A stretch of DNA of 64,000 nucleotides from Annulohypoxylon bovei var. microspora (lineage: Eukaryota; Ascomycota; Sordariomycetes; Xylariales; Hypoxylaceae). Both the position numbers and the translations under genes were made by a program. The stretch is taken from assembly GCA_022836615.1 (NCBI GenBank), contig MU405237.1, forward strand, positions 1 to 64,000. Reading direction: 5' to 3'. How positions within the stretch are numbered: the first letter of the stretch is position 1; the number at the start of each line of letters is the position of its first letter. The notes beneath the pieces were generated by a model. It saw only the letters and a list, made by a program, of their open reading frames with translations. It made no database searches and had not been told where the DNA came from. Below, in pieces: positions 10,643-20,404 of this stretch.

Positions 10643-11407
10643 ACGCGTTCAGACTGAGAGGGTTACATTACGATATCCAGGGGCATTTAATAGGAGAAAA
10701 CGTTTGGACACTGGCACACCGATCGCTCAATGCTTGATGATTACCGATTGCGGACGGATGAAAACTACATATTGTGTTGCTAGCCAGGAAGCAACAGGAG
10801 ATGATTCTCCGGGGGTTCGCTTTTCTACTCAAGTAGGCAACCTGACGTCTGTTCATTTCCAACTTACCGCTGAACACAATACAGCCAATGGCACCATCTC
10901 CAGAGATATCATCATGATAGTTTGAGTGGACGAGAGTCTCCGACAGGAAACGATACTCGACTAGGTAGCTAATACCAGCACCTGATTTCTGTAGCTTGGA
11001 GATAATTAATTCATGGCTAATTTGCTGAAGTACGTGATACAGGCATTGGCTTAAGAGAACAAATTTATGACGTGCCTTGGTAATTATCCTCCAGGCCTAA
11101 CACCGAAACCCCGGGGCTTGATACTATCCATTGCTTTAACGCTTGTAAAGGGCCAAGAAGTTTGGTTCTGCAAGGTTACCATTACAATTACAATGTTCAT
11201 ATAAAGGGGCGGTACCTAGCTGAATTGTATCACAGTTTCTGTATAACTTCAACATACAACTTCTAGGCAATTGTCACATCACGACAACAGATTCAGGTAA
11301 TACCATTTCAATTTATTTCATTTATCATTGATTCATAACTATTCATCTAGCTATTGATTCCCGATGCCTAGCACGCAGCCCGAAGTTTCTAAGATCTATT
11401 TGTCGAT
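10643..11407. other. Intergenic 3' region of SMD3 and CipC-like gene
   Basis: Convergent gene ends. A 98-aa frame (10629-10925) overlaps the SMD3 stop and has no recognisable content. Nothing else is seen. Confidence 0.55.
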
Positions 11408-11984
11408 CTAGTAGTCGGTGGAGGGGTGGCGGCTGGAGTTGTTACTAGAGAACGCTTATGTTAACATCTCTTTTCGTATTACACTTCTTCGGGTCCAACA
11501 TTAGGGAAACACTTACGGGTCGTACTGGTCCTGGCCACCGTACTGCTGCTCGTAAAGGTGCTCGGCCTGCTTCTTGGCGTGGTGCTTAGCCTTCTCGCGG
11601 TCTATGAAGTCAAGACCCTTGGTCTCGAAGAGCTTGTCGACCTCGGCACCGGCAATGCCAGCAAGGACCTCCTTGGCGAAGCCGTGGTTCACTGTCTTGC
11701 CTAGAGAAAGACATATATTAGCCGATTGTTACTAGCAATATATTGGCACAGTGTGGTGTATTGCGTACCTTCTTTGCGTTGACGGTCCTCAAACAGCTTC
11801 ATGGCCTCAAAGGCGGCACCACCACCGATGAGCTCGTGGGACAGCTTAGACTCATGGGGCTGACCATCGTAGATCTCGTCACGCTGGCTCTTGGCGTCGT
11901 CTAGAACATCGTCAGTACTTATGTTACAGAGGTGGGACGACTATTGTCTTTGCCATTGGTCTTAGACATACCGAATCCGAACAT
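11408..11984 (-). CDS. CipC-like antibiotic/stress response protein
   Basis: A small soluble protein of the fungal CipC family (DUF3759), first known as concanamycin-induced protein C and often among the most abundant stress or hyphal proteins; its biochemical function is unknown. Exons on the minus strand: 11984-11972 (13 nt), 11900-11769, 11700-11517 and 11444-11408, giving 121 aa. Family features seen are MFGFDDAKSQRDEIYDG at the start, then ELIGGGAAFEAMKLFEDRQRKEG, GFAKEVLAGIAGAEVDKL and the basic helix DREKAKHHAKKQAEHLYEQQYGG. A perfect donor (GTAAGT at 11516) overlaps an in-frame TAA. Without the last splice the protein ends in YDP at 11513 (110 aa); with it, 11 more residues follow. 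No secretion signal. Confidence 0.88.
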
Positions 11985-13525
11985 GATTGTTGATTTATGT
12001 AGAAAAAGATTGCTATAGATATAGAATAGTTCGTCAAGTTTAGTCGTTTCTGTCGTCGTTGGAATTGCTTTGAAGCCCAAATCTGAAGGAGGGGTGGACG
12101 AGAAGGTCTATTTATCAACTAGCTGACCCCTAGGATTGGGAGGTAACCCCTCTACTCCCTCTACCCCTCTAACCGATTAGGTAGATTCATCACAAGCTAT
12201 TCCTTTGTTAAGAGTCTACATGTAGCTAACTATGATGACATCCCCCTTCCCATATGTGGACCTGCGGCGATGTTGAAACTTGAACCGGCCAGACCGGGTA
12301 GACCGGCACGACTATTGGTAGGCCAGTCTAGCCAGACACGTAATAACGCAGCACAGAGCAGATTAAGTCGATACAGCTTCGTGTCGGCTCGAGCCAATAC
12401 GGGGCTATGGCGATATAACGGAAAGGTGGAGTATTGATATTTCTTGCTCGCCCCCGCAACTTGATTTGCTGCTTGCTGCTCCTTGTGCTTGCTTACCGTC
12501 AAGGATCATGAGACTTTCACGAGCTCCTAATCAAGAAACTAACCTTTCGAAGAGCCCTGTACGAAGTACGATTGAGGAGAGCATTACCTCAAAACCCTCC
12601 ATTGATAGTCATATTCCTTCAATTATGTATTAGCTACAGCCCCCCGCGCAGCTTCGAGGGGCCCTGCATTGATTACAGTTTCATCGATTCACCGCTTCCC
12701 AATGGAGAAATTTATTGCTGTTGCATGAAGTTAAGCTTGAGTCCAGATCACCAAGGTAGGACGTACGCACATGCTCACATCATCTTAAGTCATTGGATGC
12801 AGGGGAGACAGGCGTGAAACGACCTAGCTCAGGTAATGCTGAGGCCTCATCCAACAAGGTCGTTACCTGAGCTGTTGAGGTAGCCCACAGGGTTGTGGAT
12901 GGTTGAACAAAGCAGCCAATCCTTATGTATAACCTACTATATCTCGTAAAGCCTCGTCATGCAGTCGTCATTGACATCATGCTCGTCTCGTCGTTGAATA
13001 CCGTACCTAGCTGCCTAGGTAACATTCCCCGCCAAATTTATAGCCACCATTTGCTACAGAACAGGGCGTTTAGCGTCGGGTCGAAAGATTCTGAGCTTCC
13101 AAGGTTGTTTGCCGATTACAGCTGGGCAAGGTTACTTGGACATACGATGGAACTTATCGAGCTTACCTACTGTAGCTCGGTACGACATGTTAGCTGCATG
13201 GATATAAAGGCGAAATGCCAAGTCGGGTATCGGCTTGGCGAATGCTTGTTATTGACAGCTGGGTCAGAAAGCCAGGGGAATAAACGTGGGGTAGCTTCAC
13301 TGTTCCATTCAGCGATCATCTCTTATGCTTTCCTAGGTGTGCTCCCCTGTGCACATAGTACCTAAAACACACCTTTTCTGGTTGTATGTAGCGAATAAAA
13401 CAGGAATGCAAAAACCAAAACACCATTTATCCACCCCAAATAAGACGTTATAGCTCATAGTAACACACCGCTCGAGAATTGGTATCCTAACGCTTACTCT
13501 CTAGATAAGCAGGCTCATAAGCGAC
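11985..13525. other. Intergenic region, CipC-like to CRS1
   Basis: About 1.5 kb without a supported gene. The CipC-like promoter occupies the first few hundred bases. A 146-aa frame (12925-13365) exists, but it has no homology I know and irregular composition. A hairpin-forming inverted repeat lies at 12826-12873. Confidence 0.5.
12826..12873. repeat. Inverted repeat with nested palindrome
   Basis: The arms AGCTCAGGTAATG (12826-12838) and CGTTACCTGAGCT (12861-12873) pair at 12 of 13 positions. The loop contains a perfect 10-bp palindrome, TGAGGCCTCA (12840-12849). Function unknown. Confidence 0.6.
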
Positions 13526-16163
13526 CTACGCTGTGCTCCCCCCAAATTTGGCTTGGTATTCGCCGTGCGCCTTCTTCTGTCTATCCCAGTCCTTCTTCAA
13601 CTTCTTCAATTGGCTCTTGGGCACCTCGTTGCCGTCCTTCATCTTTGTTGGCAATCCTTCAGAATCCCATTCGCTGTATCGCTCATCACCCTTGAACATA
13701 TCCTGTGGCGCTAGTTTTGCCTTTTCCCATTTCTCTTCTTCTGCTTTCTCTTTGGCGCGTCTCGCCTCTTCTTTGGCGCGCGCCTTTTCTGCTTCCCTGG
13801 CTGCCTTTTCTTCTCTTGTCGCGATTAATTCCGCTGCAGGAACAAACTTGATTAATGACGGTTGATCTGGTCGATCATCCAAGTAGACTCCGATATTGCT
13901 GAGGTCGAAATCTCTCACGCGATCACTTAAGGAAAGTATTGATTGTTTCGTTTCCGGAGACGTCGATGGCGCTAGTCGCCGGAGCTCGTCACGAAGTTTG
14001 GCCACCCCCCGCAAGTATGGTAATGCCAGCTGTTCTGGATCTTTAACCCCAGTGCTGACCAACGAGTCAAAGTCTGAGTCAGGGGACTGAGATAAGAGAG
14101 TTGTGACAGTTTCGGAGGCTGGGAGTTTGAGAGCTTGTACGTCGGAATAAAAGGTCTTGTACACTACCTTATATGGTTGCACGGCTGTCGAGGGATCTAA
14201 ATTTGCTGCTGCTGCTGCCGATATCCAGCCAATGCCGTCATAAGGAGGTTTTGCGTTGGCGTCGAGACCAAGAATTCCGACTATCTTTGTGATCCATCGC
14301 GCAATTGCTTCGACTGTCACAATATCCATATCATCCTTGTGGGAACTGATATGGATGTTAGCTTTTCTGATCACTTCCGCTACCGCTCTCAAAACTGCCG
14401 GAGTATCAAATGAGTTAACGAGCGCCTCTTCGACCTCCTTTTTAGCTTGCTCCAAATCGACTTGTAGGCTCTCCGGAGATTTGTCGTTACTAATCGAGAG
14501 GGCCTTTACACCATCGTTTACAGCCACTGTTGTATCGGCTGCTTCGACTAGCAGTGCTTTGGTGTTCATGAAGAAGTTCTACTGCCGTCAGTATATGTTG
14601 AAAAATATAGGAGATGAGGATGTAACTTACATTAACCGCAGTTTCCCAACTATCAGCTGCTGTACGCATATCTGGCGATATCTCAACCCCATCATTCCAT
14701 CTACCAAGTAAGAACACTATGCGCATCGATCGCGCCGTATAGTTAGATGCCAATGCATCTTTGATCGTCTGGAAATTTTTGAGGGACTTGGACATCTTCG
14801 ACCCGGATATTGATAGGTGTCCCATGTGTAGGAAATAGTTGACCCAGGTATACTCGTGGCCGTGCTGGCAGAAATAGGCCTCACTTTGAGCAAGCTCATT
14901 GTCGTGGTGTGGGAATGCAAGATCGATACCGCCACTGTGAATATCCATACGAGAACCTAGAACATCGGATGCCATTACTGAGCACTCAATGTGCCAGCCA
15001 GGCCGTCCATTACCCCATCTACTTGGCCAGTATGGTTCGCCTGATTTGGACTTTTTCCATAGAGCAAAGTCACCAGCGCCTCTTTTTCCGCCAAGACCTT
15101 TAGATAGTGAACCTTCTCCCTCTTCTTGCAATGCTTTGTCATTGCGGTTTTCTGGCCGAAGTCTCGCATACGGGTTGCCTGCCTTCTCGAACGCCGTAAT
15201 ATCAAAGTAGACGGATCCTTCAGCTTCGTACGCGAAGCCCTTTTCGAGGATCTTCTCGACAAACTTAGCGATTTGTGGTACGTACTCGGTAACTCTTGTA
15301 ACGACATCAGGTCGGAGAACATTCAAGGCATCCATGTCGTCGGTGAACTCCCCTTCCATAAATTGAGTCAGATCGGTGAATATTGACTGATCACTGGTAT
15401 CGATCGTCTCCTTGTACAACGAATCTAAATATGGTAATAAGATCTCGTCTGCACCCTTAAAAACTTGGTTTCCGGTGATAGCAATGACTGCAGAGGTCAT
15501 ATTGCTTATATGCATCTTGAGCTTTGCCTCAGCATCACCCGGTTTGCCCTCTGTTGTCAGAGTACCTCCTGCCAAGACATTTCCGTATGCCGCATCTCTT
15601 CGTGGGATATAGTTGTCTACGTCTAGCTCGTCCTCGCCTTCAAGAAGCTGGGGAAGGTTGCTTTCCGCATAGGCTCGAAACGCTGCCTTTCCTAATTCGA
15701 GGAGTTCGGCATCGCTGTAAGTCTTTTGTTTCTCGAGGTCGAGCAAACGCTGTCTTCGGGCTTTTATTATAATCTATAGTCACAGAATTGTTAGCTACGG
15801 TAAAAGATATAGTTAGCAGTATAATCTCTTTGGTACCTTGTCGTCGACGTCTGTAAAGTTCATGACAAACTTGACGTTAAAGCCGAAGTAGTGCAGCAGG
15901 ATGCGACGTATTATGTCGGTAGACACATAATTGCGAGCATGGCCCAGATGACTTTGATCGTAGACAGTAGGTCCGCAGGCATACCAAGAAACCTTTCCCT
16001 TCTCGATTGGGACGAAGGGAACTGGTCCTCCTGGCTTCAAGGAGTTATGGACCCTGATTGAGTCCATGGCGGGGTATGTCGCAAAGCTTCTGCGCAGTAA
16101 GTATCGAGTTGTATGAACGATAACGATGGGTTTTCTAGTTAGTTTGGATAAGAAGAAGTTCAT
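13526..16163 (-). CDS. CRS1: Cysteinyl-tRNA synthetase
   Basis: Charges tRNA-Cys (class Ia). Three exons on the minus strand: 16163-15837, 15773-14631 and 14578-13526, giving 840 aa. The Rossmann catalytic core shows the zinc-ligand cysteine in WYACGPTVYD, the HIGH variant HLGHARNY, FTDVDDK, the zinc site WHIECSVM and GGIDLAFPHHDNE, and the KMSKS loop. The long C-terminal half carries the DALR-type helical anticodon region and a lysine-rich charged helix (EEKAAREAEKARAKEEAR) typical of eukaryotic cytosolic CysRS. The first 32 residues (LTRKPIVIVHTTRYLLRRSF) are basic, without acidic residues, and resemble a mitochondrial presequence. A second ATG at 16067 starts the conserved protein (MDSIRVHNS). 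One gene may therefore supply both compartments. Confidence 0.95.
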
Positions 16164-16588
16164 CAAGGCAAAAGCTCTTAAAGAAAGGTGAATGAAGAGA
16201 GGAAACGTGTCACGTTAAGAGTCAGCCCTGGAAGGTTTTTGAGTCACAGTAGGTGCGAATAACAATGTCGCAATTTATTTGTATATAATAGTTGTACTAC
16301 CTTTTCGCCGATATGGTTCCTTCCGCACCTGTAACCCCACCTAACTAACCTTATTTCTTACACTTATCGGGCTTCTAGGCTCCGTCACCCCTCTATTGTA
16401 GGGCATTATCAATCTCTAAAATTGGAACCCCGCCATACCATCAATCTTATCGTCCAAAGTCTTTTTTCCCTCCAACTTTCCATAAGTTCAAAACTCAATT
16501 CATCTGATTCTTTTCTCTCGAAACACGTTTCAATCTTAATATGCCGATTTTCAGGTGAATTTAATACTTACTCTCAGAAAGAGTTAAG
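16164..16588. promoter_or_regulatory. Divergent promoter CRS1 / TRM61
   Basis: 425 bases lie between the start codons of a tRNA synthetase and a tRNA methyltransferase on opposite strands. Pyrimidine-rich stretches near 16440-16530 are typical of fungal transcription start regions. No other gene is present. Confidence 0.55.
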
Positions 16589-18127
16589 ATGTCGAGTCTA
16601 TCGCCATTTCTAAACCCTGGTTCACGGACGAAGCCAAATACGCTCGCTCTAGCTCACTTATCCCGCGACTGCATCCAGCCAATATACCTAAACGATACCT
16701 CAGATGCCATTGATGGATACGCCGAAGGAGCGGTCCTAAATACGCGGTTTGGCTCGTTCCCACATTCTACTCTACTCGATAAACCCTGGGGCTCGCAAAT
16801 ACGTGCCTCGGTCGTAGACACCGGTTCTAGAGGTCGGAAGTTGAAGCTCAACAATGGCACAGAGCCGGAAAACGATATCGAGGATGCTGGTTTAAGTACC
16901 GCAATAGCAAAGGATGTCAAGACTGCGTCAAGCGGTTTCATCCACATACTACCACCCACACCAGAGCTTTGGACAACAAGTTTGCCGCATCGAACTCAGG
17001 TTGTATATACGCCCGATTATAGCTACATTCTTCACCGGATCCGTGCGCGACCTGGCATGAAAATAATCGAAGCCGGCGCAGGAAGTGGCAGTTTTACACA
17101 TGCCGCTGCTAGGGCGGTCTATAATGGTTATCCGAAAGACGCGCAAGATACGAGAGGGAAGGTATTCAGTTTCGAGTACAACCAGGATCGATATGAGAAG
17201 ATGCGCCAGGAGATTAACGATCACCGCCTAGATCGGCTCGTCCAGATCACCCATCGAGATGTTTACAATGACGGATTTCTTGTCGACGGCGAAAGCCCTG
17301 AAGCCGAATGTGTTTTCCTCGATCTACCAGCACCATGGAAGGCTCTTCCCCACCTATCAAGACAAAAGCCAACACCGTCTCAAATCTCAAGTAGTGAACT
17401 AGACAATCTCGATGATGCGGACTCTGAATGGAAATCTCCTCTACATGCTGGTCGGACTGCCTATCTTTGCACCTTCTCTCCGTGCATTGAACAGGTCACT
17501 AAGACCATCGATGTTATGCGTCGGCTGGGATGGATGGATATAGAGATGGTCGAAGTGGCACATAGGAGGATAAACGTCATGCGAGAGCGAGTTGGTTTAA
17601 ATATACCAGCGGGGGAACGAGGGTCAAGCCAGACAGCAGCCAATGTCACGGAGGCTATCACGAAGCTAAAAGAGATCGAGGGTCGATTCAAGAATCAGCG
17701 CGCTCAAACTCGCGATGTTGATCTCGATGTCGACATGGACGAGGATGAAGAGGTGGCGAACAACAACAATAAACCCATTAATGGCAAGAGCAAAACTAAC
17801 TCGCCAAGTGACGAGGCTGAAGACGCAACATCAATTAAGCCTTGGATGGCTGGGAGGCTGATTCATCGAACCGAGTCGGAGCTAAAGACGCATACCTCAT
17901 ACCTTGTCTTCGCTGTGCTGCCACAGGAATGGAGTGAGGCACAGGAAGCAGCAGCTTTCGCGAATTGGCCATGCGGTAAGGAGAGCAAGGTCATCGGCAG
18001 CTTAGACAAGGAAGCGCGGAAACGAGAAAAACGAGAAATGCTTCAAGGGAAGAAGCGGAAGAAGGAGCCTGACAGTAAGTCTGAAGGCGGCCGCGCTTCA
18101 TCACCAAAGAAGAGCAAGGCCTCATAG
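16589..18127 (+). CDS. TRM61: tRNA (adenine58-N1)-methyltransferase catalytic subunit
   Basis: Forms m1A58 in the T-loop of tRNAs, with Trm6 as partner, in the nucleus; in yeast this is essential for initiator tRNA stability (Gcd14). A single exon encodes 512 aa. The N-terminal beta domain precedes the family signature GFIHILPPTPELWTTSLPHRTQ and YTPDYSYILHRI. The SAM-binding motif I follows (IIEAGAGSGSFTHA), then the acidic ribose-binding segment FSFEYNQDR, the HRDVYNDGF strand and the catalytic-site motif FLDLPAPWKAL. The region from about 370 to 430 is an acidic, low-complexity insert (DVDLDVDMDEDEEV, NNNN). The Lys-rich tail (KKRKKEPDSKS) is a likely nuclear localisation signal. The protein is longer than yeast Trm61 because of the insert and tail. 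Confidence 0.95.
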   Translation: MSSLSPFLNPGSRTKPNTLALAHLSRDCIQPIYLNDTSDAIDGYAEGAVLNTRFGSFPHSTLLDKPWGSQIRASVVDTGSRGRKLKLNNGTEPENDIEDAGLSTAIAKDVKTASSGFIHILPPTPELWTTSLPHRTQVVYTPDYSYILHRIRARPGMKIIEAGAGSGSFTHAAARAVYNGYPKDAQDTRGKVFSFEYNQDRYEKMRQEINDHRLDRLVQITHRDVYNDGFLVDGESPEAECVFLDLPAPWKALPHLSRQKPTPSQISSSELDNLDDADSEWKSPLHAGRTAYLCTFSPCIEQVTKTIDVMRRLGWMDIEMVEVAHRRINVMRERVGLNIPAGERGSSQTAANVTEAITKLKEIEGRFKNQRAQTRDVDLDVDMDEDEEVANNNNKPINGKSKTNSPSDEAEDATSIKPWMAGRLIHRTESELKTHTSYLVFAVLPQEWSEAQEAAAFANWPCGKESKVIGSLDKEARKREKREMLQGKKRKKEPDSKSEGGRASSPKKSKAS

Positions 18128-20404
18128 CTGGAGGCCCCTGAACAAATAAGTTTTATGATACCCCGACCTATTCGGTCACTGAGTCGACGAAATGAATTAT
18201 TACCATCGGTTTCGACCAATCTCCCGTCGAGGTCACTGTGCCGTTTGATATGCGAGAACGAGACGAATGGTGGCGTGAGAATTGTTGTTTTACTATTTAC
18301 TATGGAATAGCATCACACCTATCGAAATGGTTCTTACGCGATATCCCAAAATATAATACCAGAAACATAGCTCCCTGCACTCCGATAGAGGACCAGTCTA
18401 CTAAGTACGACAACTAGGGAAGTCGAATGTTGAGAGGCCCAAAAGGCGCTTGAAACGGCCATTGCAAAATATGTTAGCTTGGCGGTTGATGCTCTTGATT
18501 TTTTTCATGTCAAAATGAGAATTGAAGCTGTTTCACCCGCTACCTAGCCTGATCGACGCCATGGTCTCGTTTTGCATGAATCAGTATTCACAATTCGAGT
18601 ACAGAAACATGACCTGTGGTTTAATAGGGCCGATAATGATATTTATTACCTAGGTATGCAGCTTCTTAGGAGAATATTTGACGGCGCATCTAGACGATGA
18701 AAACAAAAATATCAGATCTGATGTTCTCGGTTATGGAATATTATACATCCATACGCTAAACTATCTACAAGCAATCGAAAATTTAGAATATAACATTTTG
18801 GTATGGTGTTTCGATAGGATTGAACCTCAGGGTCGCTGAAGATTCGTGATAGAGGCAAGAGGTAAGGCTAACCGACCGTACTTATGCATGTACGAAGATC
18901 AAAGAACAGCGAACGACGGAACAACCTGAAGATCTGGAGATCTTAGGTAGTTCTTAACCAAACCAAAATATCTAATCGTGAGTTTATAGCGGGAAGAAGC
19001 GGCACAAGAATGCAACGGAAGGAATTATAGAAGGTGCCAAGACAGCAAAATAGGTAGCAAGCCAATAAGAGGACACGAAAAAAACGCCAATAATTATTAG
19101 GTAATTAACTGTCTGACGAGCCTAAAACGTTGTTTCACAAGCGATCCGCGGTCAAGGTTAAGAAGGTTAAGAGCCGCCTTAACCCCTGCAAACTTACCAA
19201 TGTTCCTCTATTTAGCTATTTAGCCCCAATTTAGCCCCGCTTATTTTTAAAATAGGGACGAGCCGCGTCTTCAGATTCAACGCCCAGAATTTCAGGTCCC
19301 AATAGATCCATTCATTTCAAACTTCTAGCTGGACATACTTCCTATTTAGTAACGAATTCGATGCTTGAAATGAGAGCCCAGATCGAATTTCAGAGCGCCA
19401 GCATTAGCGCCGTGTTACCGTGTTATTTTCTTATTCCTACATACGCAATCTCTACTCTTTGACCTGCTAAAGCAAGAACGTGGACGCCTCAATTAGACAG
19501 AACACTGTCAAAGTATAGCTTAAGTATACGAAACATATCGGATCGTAACCTATTGGCTGTCAATATTAAGATATATTATCATACCTCATATGCGAGGATA
19601 TGCGAGGAAACGCAATGTTTCCCATAGGTGGTGACGCGACATTTCTCAGAATTAACTATTAGCTTCCTTGCTCCTCTATTGGAATTTCAAAGAGGCGCTC
19701 TCGGGTCTCTACTCCATAGTAAGAGTTCAGGATGCCGCCAAAACGGTAGCAAGAGGCCTGGTGGAACTTCAAGAAAGCTTGAATGAAACTGATCGTTCAA
19801 ACCTTTTCAGATCCAGGACTTGTATTGTCCCCAGAAAACTCTCTGAAGAACCTCTAGATTCTCTCGAGCATCGGGGCGCCAAGAGTATACCCCAGTATTG
19901 TAGGCTGGTCTTCAAGTCGCCTACAAGTTATTGTCTACCTTGGCATGTTTCGCTTAGAATTGGACCTTGACTGATGGCAGCGACCCCTATTAGATGATGG
20001 GCACCATGAGCGAATAGGAGGTTACGCGTCACATGGAGATGATCGTTGCACATCTAGCTGGGCAGTACAGACATCGCTGTCACCGATGCAGCTATGAAGG
20101 CTTGGGTTAATTATGAGCCTTCTACTTCCAGACCGGGGCAGCAAATGTCTCCACAAAGGTCAAAGCCTCGATCTTGTTTGGCCCACAGATCTTCTATCAA
20201 ATATCACAGCATCTCAGTCTGGTGATACTTCAAACTAAACGCTTTCTTCCTCTGTCTTGTACGATAGATTATTCTCTCTACATTTTGCCCTGGTGGTGTT
20301 TTTTTTCTGCCCCGGTGGCCTCATCATTGTATACATTCACAGATCTGTAGTTCGGCTTGAGATATTTCTAATTTTCCCTTTCAGCTGATATTAAGATACC
20401 CATC
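18128..20404. other. Intergenic region, TRM61 to PrnB-like fusion
   Basis: About 2.3 kb with no supported gene. It is AT-rich around 18,600-18,800 and 19,080-19,260. A 100-aa frame (19668-19970) has no recognisable content. The final few hundred bases, with pyrimidine-rich runs near 20,250-20,390, are probably the promoter and leader of the large redox gene. Confidence 0.55.

Noticed and set aside
12821..12850. tRNA A-box-like sequence TAGCTCAGG
   Set aside because: No B box, anticodon arm or acceptor stem at the right distance; it is part of an inverted repeat.
12925..13365. 146-aa plus-strand frame
   Set aside because: No recognisable domain, mixed composition, no splice or promoter support; a chance frame in a 1.5-kb gap is plausible.
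18815..18830. tRNA B-box-like GGTTCAATCC on the minus strand
   Set aside because: The T-stem does not pair and no A box is in place.
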